DNA from: Haematobia irritans
Lineage: Eukaryota > Arthropoda > Insecta > Diptera > Muscidae
Assembly (NCBI RefSeq): GCF_050003625.1
Contig: NC_134397.1
Location: 72,023,551 to 72,087,550 of the forward strand
Length of the DNA: 64,000 nucleotides
Direction: 5' to 3'
Shown: positions 10,985 through 22,523 of the stretch, piece after piece
Numbering within the stretch: position 1 is the first letter of the stretch
Layout: each line of letters starts with the position of its first letter
The notes under the pieces: generated by a model
The model's database searches: none
What the model saw: only the letters and a program-made list of their open reading frames with translations
What the model was told of the DNA's origin: nothing
Position numbers and translations under genes: made by a program

Positions 10985-12437
10985 AAAGCAGTAAGTTCGG
11001 CCCGGCCGAATCTTAAATACCCACCACCATGAATCAAATATTATAGTTTCCTTTGAAATTTCAGGTTTATGAGAGATTATCTCCCAAGCAGAGCTGTGCA
11101 ACCAGTACATTTCCCGAAGATAAATTTAAAAATTTTACCTATGAAGACTATACAAGATTCTGGATTTATAAGAACCATTTTTTTTGAGTTTTAGAGAAAT
11201 CATTAACATCTCTTTTAAGTGTGCAAGATAATGATGAAATTACGCCTTGATTTGAAATCTAAAATCTGTAGATTTTCATCCCCATTATTTAAATGATTAC
11301 GAGAAGTAAAATCTGGAAATTTTACATTCAGTTTCTAGCAATTTTCTATACCCTAAATTTTCTATACGCCTTCTATGCTCTCCAGAAATGAAATCGGCCT
11401 ATATGGAGGCCTTACCAAATGGTACGATAAAAACTAAATCCGATACACGTTTTTTTTAATTCTAAAATTCCAGTATATTTACAATTTCAGTCAAATCAGA
11501 TAAAAACTACGGTTTCTATAAGCCCAAAAAGTAAAATCGTTAGATCGGGCTATACTAAAACATTGACCGAGAATCACCATTTTCGGCGCGCCTCTTTATG
11601 GTCCTATAATACTTCTAGATTTCCAACTTCAGGCAAATTGGACAAAAACTACGATTTTTATAAGCCCAAGAAGTAAAATCGGGAGATCGGTCTATATGGG
11701 GGATATACCAAAAAATGGACCGATACTCACCATTTTTGGCACACCTCTTCATGGTCCTAAAATAGCTGTAGATTTTCAATATCAGCCAAATCGGATAGTA
11801 AATGCAGTTTCTAGAAGCCCAAAAAAAAAAAAAAACCGTGAGATCGGTCTATATGGGGGCTATACTAAAACATAAACCGATACTCCCCATTTTTGGCACA
11901 CCTCTTTATGGTCCTAAAGTACCTTTAGATTTCCACTTTCAGCCAAATCGGATAGTAAATACAGTTTGTAGAAGCCCAAGAAATAAAATCGGGACTACAT
12001 GGGGGCTATACCAAAACATTGACCGATACTCACCATTTTCAGCACACCTCTTTATGGTCCTAAAGTACCTTTAGATTTCCAATTTCAGGCAAATTGGATA
12101 AAAACTACGGTTTCTATAAGCCCAAGACCCCAAATCGGGAGGTCGGTTTATATGGGGACTATATCAAAACCTGGACCGATATAGCCCATCTTCGTACTTG
12201 ACCTGTCTGCAGACAAAAGAGTTTGTGCAAAATTTCAGCACAATTGCTTCATTATTGAAGACTGTAGCGTGCTTACAACAGACAGACGGACGGACATGGT
12301 TAAATCGTCTTAGAATTTCTGCCTGATCAAGAATATATATACTTTATACAGTCGGAAATCGATGTTTCGATATGCTACAAACGGAATGACAAACTTATTA
12401 TACCCCCGTCACCATTCTATGGTGGTGGATATAAAAA
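10985..12437 (+). repeat. DINE-like repeat, type C, plus orientation
   Basis: The 5' hairpin is TTCGGCCCGGCCGAA (10998 region), followed by CCCACCACCATG. Internal units of about 150 bp are built on 'tatatgggggctataccaaaac' and 'ggtcctaaagtacctttagat'. The 3' module has GACGGACGGACATGGTTAAA, TATATATACTTTATACAGTC and a terminal hairpin CACCATTCTATGGTGGTGG with flanking TATA. It faces a reversed copy beginning 40 bp downstream. Confidence 0.75.
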
Positions 12438-12475
12438 CACAAAATAGAAAAACCATGACCTCGTTTTTATTTTTT

Positions 12476-13600
12476 TTATACCCACCACCATAGAATGATG
12501 ACGGGGGTATAATAAGTTTGTCATTCCGATTGTAACACATCGTAACACATTGTAACACTATATAAAGTATATATATTCTTGATCAGGGAGAAATTCTAAG
12601 ACGATATAACGATGTCCGTCTGTCCGTCTGTCCGTCTGTCTATCTGTTGTAATCACGCTACAGTCTTCAATAATGAAGCAATCGTGCTGAAATTTGCACA
12701 AACTCGTCTTTTGTCTGCAGGCAGGTCAAGTTCGAAGATGGGTTATATCGGTCCAGGTTTTGATATAGTCCCCATATAAACCGACCTCCCGATTTTTGGT
12801 CTTGGGCTTATAGAAATCGTAGTTTTTATCCAATTTGCCTGAAATTTGAAATCTAGAGGTATTTTAGGACTACAAAGAGGTGTGCCGTAAATGGTGAGTA
12901 TCGGTCCATGTTTTGGTATAGCCCCCATATAGACCGATCTCTCCGATTGTACTTCTTGGGCTTATAGAAACCGCAGTTTTTATTCAATTTACCTGAAATT
13001 GGAAATCTAGAGGTACTGTAGGACCACAAATACGTGTGCCAAAAATTGTGAGTATCGGTCCATGTTTTGATATGGTCCTAATATAAAACGACCTCCCGAT
13101 TTGGGGTCTTGGGCTTATAGAAACCGTATTTTATATCCAATTTGTCTGAAATTGGAAATGTAGAGGTATTTTAGGACCATAAAGAGGTGTGCTGAAAATG
13201 GCGGGTATCGGTCCATATTTTGGTATAGCCCCCCATATAGACCGATTTCCCGATTTTACTTCTTGGGCTTCTAGAATCCGAAGTTTTTATCCTATTTGCC
13301 TGAAATTGGAAATCTAGAGGTATTTTCAGGTCATAAACAGGTGTGCTGAAAACGGTGAGTATCGGTCCATATTTTAGTATAGCCCCCATAAGAACGATCT
13401 CCCGATTTAACTCCTTAGGTTTCTAGAAACCGTAGTTTTTTGCTGATTTGCCTGAAATTGTAAATATTCTGGTATTTTAGGCTCACAAAACCGTGTATCG
13501 GATTAAGTTTTTATCGGTCCATTTGGTAATGCCTCCATATAGACCGACTTCACTTCTTGAGGGTGTAGAAGGCGCACTGGTCATGAAAATTGCTTGAAAC
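12476..13600 (-). repeat. DINE-like repeat, type C, minus orientation
   Basis: Mirror partner of the preceding element. Reading leftwards it shows the same 3' hairpin, the CCGTCTGTCCGTCTGTCCG block and the same 150-bp units. Similarity to the partner extends about 1.1 kb (to 'cgtgtatcggatt' near 13495 and slightly beyond). Confidence 0.75.
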
Positions 13601-14436
13601 TCAATGTAAGGGCACATATTCCCTAAATTAACTGAAATATTGGATCTTTAGATTTAAGATAAAAACGTTTCAAATATAGGCTGAGGATTTAGCATATAAA
13701 AATCGTAGTTTTGGAAGAAATCGAAAATAAAGTGATTTTCAACTCGAAAACCGAACATAGTACCCTCCATACAAGTGAAAAAGAAATTAATTATGCCTAA
13801 TAAATTTTCTAGAATTTGTCGAAAAATATTTACATATTTGTGTGATATCGGCGTGATTTCACCGTTTATAATACAGTGTAGGTAAAATTTACTAAAAATA
13901 ATCCAAATTTTCTAAAATTAACCAACCAAAATTTCTTTTTGGTTGGTTCACTGTTTTTTAGTGTAGTACCTACTCCTGACATATGTATGTGCGAATAGTT
14001 TCTCTATGTTAATACTTTATGTTTTTTTTATTTTGATCATATTAATAAATATTATAGACTATTATTATGTGTAGTCTGTTCTATAATAATTCAACAAACC
14101 TAATGAATAATGTGAAAACAAATTGAATTCTAATAGTTTTATGACAATTGAAGAGCTCTTCATTTTATAGCGGGTAATGGTCTCAGCTTAGTTTAGACAA
14201 AAATTACCGTCTAAATAAAATTGAGCATACTTTTAGGGAGTTACTAATTTATACGATATACTGTTTTATATCTTATATGACTGCTGCGTAAATTACGATA
14301 TTCTTTTACGACAATAACTGTAGTCTAGCTTTAGGCGCAATTTTAATGGTGGATTTTTACTGTTTGGTAGATTGGTAGAATTCTTAATGATTCGGTATAT
14401 TTTGAAAATAGCCCTCTCCAACTAAGAGGCATTTCA
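13601..14436. other. Unassigned interval with a strong small hairpin
   Basis: AACCAACCAAAA (13920-13931) and TTTTGGTTGGTT (13937-13948) form a perfect 12-bp stem with a five-base loop. The hairpin sits in a possible miniature element 13874-13963 flanked by TA on each side, but its ends are not convincingly inverted. Nothing else was recognised. Confidence 0.4.
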
Positions 14437-15455
14437 ATTTTTATAGAAATAATATTTTGATAAAATTTTCTATAGAAAAAAAAAAATTAAATTTCTATGG
14501 AAATAAAATTTTGACAAAATTTTCTATAGAAATAAAATTTTGAATTTTATATAAAATATTGACAACATTTTCTATAGAAATAAAATTTTGACAACATTTT
14601 CTAAAGAAATAAAATTTTGACAAAATTTTCTATAGAAATAAAATTTTGACAAAATTCTCTACAGAAATAAAGTTTTAAAAATTTTTCTTTTTTGTTTGAT
14701 AAGTTTTTCTATACAATTAAAACTTTGAAAACATTTCTATAGAAATATAATTCTGACAAAATTTTCTATACAAATTTAGACAAAATTTTCTCTAGAAATT
14801 TACTCAAAATTTTCTATAGAAATTTAGACAAAATTTTCTATAGAAATAAAATTTTGAAAAATTGTTCTATTTTTTTGTCACAATATACTATAAAAATAAA
14901 TTTTTGACAAAACTTTGTTAGAAAATTTTTTGACTTTAAAAAAGTTTTCTGTCGAAATAAAATTTTGACAAAATTTTCTGTCGAAATAAAATTTTGACAA
15001 AATTTTCTATAGAAATAAAATTTTGACAAAATTTTCTATAGACATAAAATTTTGAAAAACTTTTCTTTTTTTTACAACATTTTCTATAAAAATACAATGT
15101 TGTCAAAATTTTGTATAAAAATAAAGTTTTGACCAAATATTGTATAGAAAATTTTTTTGATTTGAAAAACTTTTCTGTAGAAATAAAATTTTGACAAAAT
15201 TTTCTATAGAAATAAAATTTAGACAAAATTTTCTATGGAAATAAAATTTTGAAAAAAATTTCTATAGAAATAAAATTTTGACAAAATTTGGATATCTGTA
15301 GAAATAAAATTTTTTCAAAATTTCTATAGAAATAAAAATTTGACAAAATTTTCTATAAAAATTAAATTTGGAGAAAATTTTCAACAGAAACAAAATTTTG
15401 CCAAAATTTTCTATAGGAAATAAAAGATTTTCTATAGAAATAAAATGTTGACAAA
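14437..15455 (+). repeat. 29-bp tandem array, first block
   Basis: About 30 to 35 diverged copies of the unit AAATTTTGACAAAATTTTCT + atagaaata. Each unit contains the perfect 12-bp palindrome TTTCTATAGAAA. The array ends 15 bp before the 5' hairpin of the next type-B element. Long ORFs on the minus strand are created by the period and do not represent a protein. Confidence 0.85.
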
Positions 15456-15859
15456 CTGATCTAGTAAACAAGTATATACGGCCGTAAGTTCGGCCAGGCC
15501 GAATCTCCAACCCTCCAGCATGGATTACGTAGAAACTTCTACGAAAGACTGTCATCCACAATCGAATTACTTGGGTTGTGGTATCTTAAAACTTCTTAAC
15601 ATCGTTTTCTAAATTGTGAGATATTCCATACGTGGTATATATTAGACAAAAAAAGTTATGTATAGGTAAGTCTACAAATAATTACGAATCGACATGGACT
15701 TTTGCACGGTACATAGAGAGCCAGAATTGAAATATGGGGGTCGCTTATATGGGGGCTATATACAATTATGAACTTGATATGGACCAATTTTTGTGTGATT
15801 GGGGATCGATTTATCTGAAGGTTATATATAATTATAGACCGATATGGACCTAGTTAGGC

Positions 15860-16433
15860 CAGAGATGGTCTGTATCAAACTGTTTTAGGTTTGCGACTGT
15901 CGCAAAGTTGTAAACGTCGTAAACGTCACATACGCGTCGTAAATGTAGAAAAAGTAACAAAAGTCGCAAACTGAAAATACTTTAGTCGCGTCAGCTAGGC
16001 AGCGAATTCGATGATATCCAAAACGATGGTATGTGCGAAGAAGTTTCAATTCTTAGGAATGTTCACAATTTTCGGTTTTAGTCCCCACATTTTCCCTATT
16101 GCCTTTTGCACGAGTTCAGGGTAACCGTGGATTTTCTCGTCCTTTCTTAGCTTTAAGTTCAGTCTCCTGTCCAATATAATCCCAAGGTATTTTGCACACT
16201 CACCAACGGGAATTTCGATACCACCTAAGAAAATAGGCTTGATCATGGGAAAACTTTCACAAATTTCGGCAGAAACTCACAGCGAATGCTGTCAAACTAA
16301 ATTAAAAAATGTTCAGGATTTCTTCTATTCAAAATTTGGTTTTCTACAGCAGGTTTACGACTTTTGCGACATACGTATTATACCGTCGCAAATGTATGTC
16401 GCAAAAGTCACAGTTTGTGACAGGCCAACCCTG
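15860..16433. mobile_element. hAT-type MITE with perfect 8-bp target duplication
   Basis: Left end CAGAGATGG and right end CCAACCCTG are inverted at 7 of 9 positions and fit hAT ends. The flanks are identical: AGTTAGGC at 15852-15859 and 16434-16441. Subterminal copies of GTCGCAAA and its complement occur near both ends, as is usual for hAT transposase binding. The 574-bp element has no transposase. It carries a LINE fragment at 16046-16246. Confidence 0.85.
16046..16246 (-). pseudogene. Fragment of a LINE reverse transcriptase, inside the hAT MITE
   Basis: The 66-residue frame contains IPVGECAKYLGIILDRRLNL followed by a stretch with AIGKMWGLKPKIV. This is the region just downstream of the catalytic YADD box in I/R1/Jockey-type LINEs, where KYLGVxLDxxLNW and GKxWGLxP are conserved. 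No catalytic motif is included. The fragment lies wholly between the hAT ends, so it was carried as cargo or was inserted there before the MITE spread. It is not expected to make a product. Confidence 0.75.
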
Positions 16434-16441
16434 AGTTAGGC

Positions 16442-16510
16442 ACCAATGGTGGTATCACAATGGACTGAATAGTCTAAGTGAGTCTGATACATCGGGCTGC
16501 CACCTAACCT
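16442..16510 (+). repeat. SINE 3' fragment
   Basis: This 69-bp piece equals the end of the SINE at 16631-16981 (tatcacaatggactgaatag to gctgccacctaacc). It is followed by another AGTTAGGC (16511-16518), so the octamer that flanks the hAT MITE also closes this fragment. Confidence 0.8.
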
Positions 16511-16630
16511 AGTTAGGCATGGTTGTTAACGGCCATATACTAGCACAATGTACAACTGACTCGTATGAAATTTGCTCCTCCAAAACCAAATCTCGGGATT
16601 GGTTTATATGTAGGCTATATATGATTATGG

Positions 16631-16981
16631 GAGCCACCGTGGTGCAATGGTTAGCATGCCCGCCTTGCATACACAAGGTCGTGGGTTCGATTCCTGCTTC
16701 GACCGAAAACCAAAATAGTTTTTCAGCTGTGGATTATCCCACCTCAGTAATGCTGGTGACATTTCAGAGGGTTTCAAAGATTCTCTAAGTGGTTTCACTG
16801 CAATGTGGAACGCCGTTCGGACTCGGCTATAAAAAGGAGGTCCCTTGTCATTGAGCTTAACATGGAATCGGGCAGCACTCAGTGATAAGAGAGAAGTTCA
16901 CCAATGTGGTATCACAATGGACTGAATAGTCTAAGTGAGCCTGATACATCGGGCTGCCACCTAACCTAACCTAACCTAACC
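16631..16981 (+). repeat. Complete tRNA-derived SINE
   Basis: The head contains an internal Pol III A box TGGTGCAATGG (16640-16650) and B box GGTTCGATTCC (16684-16694), in the spacing of a tRNA. The body of about 270 bp has no ORF. The tail is (CTAAC)n. The flanks are a perfect 10-bp duplication ATGATTATGG (16621-16630 and 16982-16991). The length of 351 bp and intact boxes make this the best preserved copy; other copies are at 8146, 16442 and 43089. It is a SINE rather than a tRNA gene because there is no foldable acceptor stem. Confidence 0.9.
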
Positions 16982-17939
16982 ATGATTATGGACTGATATG
17001 GACCACTTTTGGCATGGTTGTTAAATATCATATACTACCACCACGTACCAAATTTCAACCAGATCGGATGAATTTTGCTTTTCCAAAAGGCACCAGAGGT
17101 AAAATCTGGGGATCGGTTTATATGGGGCTATATATAATTATGGACTGATATGAACCAATTCCTGCATGGTTGTTGGATACCATATACTAATATCACGTAC
17201 CAAATTTCAACCGAATCGGATGAATTTTGCTCTTCCAAGGGGCTCCGGAGGTCAAATCTGGTGATCGGTTTATATGGGGGTTATATATCATTATGGACCG
17301 ATGTGGACCAATTTTGGCATGGTCATTAGAGACCATATACTAGCACCATGTACCAAATTTCAGCCAGATCGGATGAAATTTGCTTCTCTTAGAGACTCCG
17401 CAAACCAAATCTGGGGATCGGTTTATATGGGGGCTATATATAATTATGGACCGATTTGGACCAATTTTTGCATGGTTGTTAGAGACCATATGCTAACACC
17501 ATGTACCAAATTTCAGCCGGACCGGATGAAATTTGCTTCTCTTAGAGCAATCGCAAACCAAATTTGGGGGTCCGTTTATATGGGGGCTATACGTAAAAGT
17601 TGACCGATATGACCCATTTGCAATACAGTCCGACCTACATCAATAACAACTACTTGTGCCAAGTTTCAAGTCGATAGCTTCTTTCGTTCGGAAGTTAGCG
17701 TGATTTCAACAGACGGACGGACGGAAGGACGGACGGACATGTTCAGATCGACTCAGAATTTCACCACGACCTAGAATATATATACTTTATGGGGTCTTAG
17801 AGCAATATTTCGATGTGTTACAAACGGAATGACAAAGTTAATATACCCCCATCCTATGGTGGAGGGTATAAAAAATTTACAAAATTTTCTGAAGAAATAA
17901 AATCTTGATGCAACGAAATCTATACAAATTTTGGGGCCA

Positions 17940-18775
17940 TAAAGCAAATTGGGTTGGGAAACCATAGAATAATGATGGGGTTACAATGAATTTGCCATTG
18001 TGTTTGTAATACATGGAAATATCAATTTCCGACTATATCAAGTATATATATTTTTGATCAGAGAGACATTCTAAGACGATATATCAACGTTCGTCTCTGG
18101 TTCTGTATGTCTAAAATTTGTACTAAAATTTGGCACAGATTACTTTTTTGCCTGCAAGTAGGTCAAAGATGGGTCTAGATTTTGAAATAGCTCCCATATA
18201 AACCAATCCCTGTTAGGGGTCTTAATCATCTATACACCGCAATGTTTTTTTTCGATTTGCTTTAAATTCGAAATGTTGAAGTATTTTAGGTCCACAAATA
18301 AATGTTTTCAATGTGATTTGTATCGGTCCATGTTTTGCTATAACCCCCATATTTGATTTCTTCGGCTTCTAGACACCGCAACTTTTATTTAATTTGGCTG
18401 AAATTGGAAATCTAGAGGTATTTTAGGTGAACAAATAAGTGTGAAAAATGTGAGGCCATACTATAAGCATACACCATATAGACGGATCTCCCAATTTCAC
18501 TTCTTGGGCTGTCAATTTTTAGCTGGTTTGGTTGAAATTGGAAATCTAAAAATATTTTAGGTCCATAAACAGGTGGTGTTTATCGGTCCATCTCCCGAAT
18601 TTATTCCATGGGCTTCTAGACATGGCAACTTTTATTCGATTTGCCTTAAATTGCAAATCTACAAGTATTTTAAGTCCACATTTAAATGTGACAAATATAT
18701 TGGTCCAGGTTTTGGTATAAAGTCTCTATTACTCTTATACTCGTATATTTTGTTACCAGTTCAATAGTGTAATTT
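17940..18775 (-). repeat. DINE-like repeat, type C, reversed and diverged
   Basis: Reading leftwards it has the hairpin remnant (accatagaataatgatgggg), the 'agtatatatatttttgatcag' block and type-C units with 'cttgggctt' and 'ggaaatctagaggtatttt'. It is more diverged than the pair at 10985-13600. Confidence 0.65.
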
Positions 18776-19539
18776 CATTACATTGCATTTCTAATTTAAT
18801 TTAGTGAATATTTAGTGGCCTAGAATATATTGAACCAAAAAAAAATCAATTTAATTTTTTGAGACATTTCCAATTACACATTTTTCATTATTTTGCCATA
18901 TCGTAAATAAAATTGCTAATCATTTGCACATTTTGATTTTGCACAAAATTTTAAGAATTTAAATTTCAATTATTTCTTTGTTTCCATTGTTGTTTTGTTT
19001 TGCGTTTTCTACATTGAGACAAAAAAAGTATTTTTTTTAAATCGAGAGCATGATTTTTATACTAACTGTGTCATTTCATTTCTAATGGGTCTCAGGTCGG
19101 GCGTTAATCTGAATATCTTATCCCCAACAGAATCTATATTGCCAACTCAATGGTAACGAGATACAGAGTGTTAATCGGACCGGAGCAGCTATGATATTAA
19201 TTTGATAGCCATTTCCCAGAAATATCAATTTCATTTCGCTGAAATGACAATGAACCATTTTGGTTCTTATATATTAACTGCTAATGGAAATAATATATGA
19301 GAATCAAGGTTCCCAAATTGTAACATTTCCACGAACACTGTATGATTCACAGTTTTCATACAACTACAAGCCCTTGCCCTGTTTTATTTATTGCATTCTG
19401 AAATAAAGTTATTCGTGATGGAATTTGAGTGAGATAGCGTGATATTTCATATTTGTCTCGAAAAGCATCACGACCAAAAAGTGGACAAAAAAAAAACAGT
19501 AAAAAATTATTCGCAAAATGAAGGTCAAATTTGGTCGAA
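18776..19539. other. No recognisable feature
   Basis: AT-rich sequence of mixed complexity. No element end, ORF or RNA gene was recognised. Confidence 0.4.
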
Positions 19540-19860
19540 GTCAACGCCGCATTGGTAGAAAATTTGACCGCGAGAATGGATGCAAGCCATATTGAACAAT
19601 TACTTAGACTAAAGCCATTGAAGTTGCAAAAAGTACAAGAGTCGATATATAAAAAAATTAGACGGTAAAGAGTCAATGAGTTATTTCGCTTGCACGAACG
19701 TGGTCAGTTACCGAATTTGGTTTTCTCCAATGGGAAGATATTGCAAATTGAAGAGTACGTGAAAATGCAAAATGATCGGGTTTACTTACTAAAGAGGTCA
19801 GATGAAAATTTACACTTTCGATTGGCCACCAAAACTTAAGCACCATTCCGCCCAAAAATA
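19540..19860 (+). pseudogene. Decayed mariner transposase fragment
   Basis: Read in one plus frame from 19540 the region gives a helix-rich part ending LKPLKLQKVQ, an internal stop near 19668, then LFRLHERGQLPNLVFSNGK and later YVKMQNDRVYLLKRS and ENLHFRLATK. This follows the order of mariner-type transposases, in which LVFSDEKxF is followed by KQNDRVYLPxRS. The first catalytic aspartate of FSDEK is replaced by asparagine (FSNGK). A second stop follows near 19837 and the remaining catalytic domain is absent. It is therefore an old, inactive remnant. Confidence 0.7.
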
Positions 19861-20221
19861 ACATTTCTCTCTTTAAACATGTTTGGGATGATAATTTTTC
19901 TTCTCTGCGTGCGGCATGTCCCGAAATAAAATTTTGACCAAACTTTCTATAGAACTAAATATTAGACAAAATTTTCTATAGAAATAAAATTTAGATCAAA
20001 TTTTCTCTAAAAATAAAATTTTGACAAAATTTTCTATGGAAATAAAATGTTGACAAAATTTTCTGTCGAAAAAAACATTTTGAAAAACAAAAAAAATCTG
20101 TATAAATAAAATGTTGACAAAATTGGCTATGTTATAGATATAAAATTTTGACAAAATTTTCTATACACATAAAATGTTGACAAAATTGTCTATAGATATA
20201 AAATTTTGACAAAATTTTCTA

Positions 20222-20714
20222 CACGGACGAAAAAGACTGTTTTCCATATGTTTGGGTGTAAAAATTATATGTTTGGAACTCGAATTTTTTAACACAATAT
20301 TTTTAAGTACAAGCATAAAATGTTCATAAACAAGCATAACATGTTTGGACATATATGTTAATATGTTAGAACATATTATGTTTGGGACATAAAATGTTTC
20401 TAAATATGATATGCTTAAATGCAAACATATATTAATTTAGAAATAACCTATAAACATATATGTGTTTAGAAAGAGAGACCTAGAGAGTACGCTGGAAGTA
20501 AAATAATGGATGTAACCAGTTGGCGCCTTAAAAATATATCCACACAAAGAAAATGTCATTAAATTTTTTTTCTACCAATGTATGCCCTAAGGTGAAACAT
20601 AAAATGTTTGAACAATAGAAAAAATATTTTGTTTGGACCAATCCTGAAAATATATATATGGTTGAAGCAAAATGTGTTTGTGGTATATGTAACAGAAGCG
20701 ATTTTGTTAGGGTG
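20222..20714 (+). mobile_element. MITE family D inside the 29-bp array
   Basis: It begins CACGGACGAAAAAGACTG and ends TTGTTAGGGTG, with TA on both sides (20220-20221, 20715-20716). Deleting it restores the array unit TTTTCTATAGAAA exactly, so the target was the TA of the palindrome. It is the opposite-strand sister of 1095-1537. Confidence 0.8.
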
Positions 20715-22310
20715 TATAGAAATAAAATTTTGACAAAATTTCTATAGCAATAAAATGTTGACAAAATCTACTACAGACATAAAACGTTGTCTCCTTTTTT
20801 ATAGAAATAAAATTTTGACAAAATTTCTATAGCAATAAAATGTTGACAAAATCTTCTACAGAAATACAATTTTGACAAATTTTTCTATAGAAATAAAATT
20901 TTGACAAAATTTTCTATAGAAATAAAATTTAGATAAAATTTTCTGTACAAAAAAAAAATTTTGACAAAATTTTCTATAGAAATAAAATTTTGACAAAACA
21001 TTCTATAGAAATAAAACTTTGAGAAAATTTTCTTTAGAAATAAAATTTTGACAAAATTTTATTAAAAAATAAAATTTAGATACAATTTTCTATAGAAATA
21101 AAATTTAGACAAAACTTTCTGTACAAATAAAATGTTGACAAAATTTCTATAGCAATAAAATGTTGACAAAATCTTCTACAGAAATAAAATTTTGTAAAAT
21201 TGTTTGATAGAAATAAAATTTTGACAATATTTTCTATAGAAATAAAATTTTGACAAAATTTTCTATAGAAATAAAATTTTGACAAAATTTCTATACAAAT
21301 AAAATGCTGACAAAATTTTCTCCAAAAATAAAATTTGACAAATTTTTCTATAGAAATAAAATTTTAACAAAATTTTCTATCGAAATAAAATCTCTAAAAA
21401 ATAAATTTTAAATTTTGACAAAATTTTCTATAGGTATAAAATTTTCAATAGCAATAAAATTTTGACAAAATTTCTCTAGCAATAAAATGTTGACAAAATC
21501 TTCTACAGAAATAAAATTTTGTAAAATTGTTTGATAGAAATAAAATTTATACAAAATTTTCTATAAAAATAAAATGTTGACAACATTTTCTATAGAAATA
21601 AAATTTTGACAAAATTTTCTTTAAAAATGAAATTTAGATAAAATTTTTTATAGAAATAAAATTAAGACAAAATTTTCTATAGAAATAAAATTTTGACAAA
21701 TTTTTCTATAGAATTAAAGTTTTGACAAAATTTTCTAGAGAAACAAAATTTTGACAATTTTCTATAGAAATAAAATTTTTAAAAATTTTTCTCTAGAAAT
21801 AAAATTTAGACAAAATTTTCAATAGAAATAAAATATTGACAAAATTTTCTATAGAAGTAAAATGTTGGCAACATTTTCTATAGAAATACAATTTTGACAA
21901 AATTTTCATTAGAAATAAAATATTGATAAAGTATTCTATAGAAATAAAATGTTGACAAAATTTAGACAAGATTTGGCAAATTTTTCTCTAGAAGTACATT
22001 TTTGACAAAATTTTCCATATTAATAAAATATTGACAATTTTTTTTTGGCAATAAAATTTTGACAAAATTTTCTATAGAGAAAAAATCTTGACAAAATTTT
22101 CTATAGAGAAAAAATTTTGACAAAATTTTCTATAAAGAAGAAATTTTGACAAAATTTTCTATAGAGATAAAATTTTGACAACATTTTTTATAGAGATAAA
22201 ATTTAGACAAAATTTTCTATAGAAATAAAATTTTGACAAAATTTTCTATAGAAATAAAATTTTGACAAAATTTTCCATTTAAATAAAATTTTGACAAAAT
22301 TTGTATTTTT

Positions 22311-22523
22311 GCGGTAGTTTTTTGATAAAATTTTCTCCAAATTTCGGTAGATAAGTTTTGACTCGAATGGCTGGTTCCATTCTCCCAGAAATATCCAGAG
22401 ATCAGAATGTCACACTCGCTACCTTAGATATACGATTGTTTGCGGATTGTTGCGGCATGGTTTTAAGCTGAGATCAAAAACAACAATAATGATTGAAGAG
22501 AAACCAATAATAACAAACAAAAC
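22311..22523 (+). repeat. Array spacer, copy 1
   Basis: Starts GCGGTAGTTTTTTG and ends near 'aacaaacaaaacg'. Its first third resembles the sequence that follows the 29-bp block inside type-B DINE elements (GGTAG...TTTTTGGCTCGAGTGGC at 39815-39845), which suggests a common origin. No function recognised. Confidence 0.7.

Larger units (their letters stand above)
15465..17875 (+). repeat. DINE-like repeat, type B, with nested insertions
   Basis: It starts 'acaagtatatacggccgtaa' with the hairpin TTCGGCCAGGCCGAA and ends in the standard 3' module (CAGACGGACGG, GATCGACTCAGAATTTCAC, TATATATACTTTATGGGG) and GGTGGAGGGTATAAAAAA. Internal units of 115 to 170 bp are built on 'tatatgggggctatatataa'. A hAT-type MITE, a SINE 3' fragment and a complete SINE lie inside it. 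Confidence 0.75.

Noticed and set aside
16631..16706. A tRNA gene
   Set aside because: The sequence is the head of a SINE with a 10-bp target duplication and a repeat tail; no valid acceptor stem.
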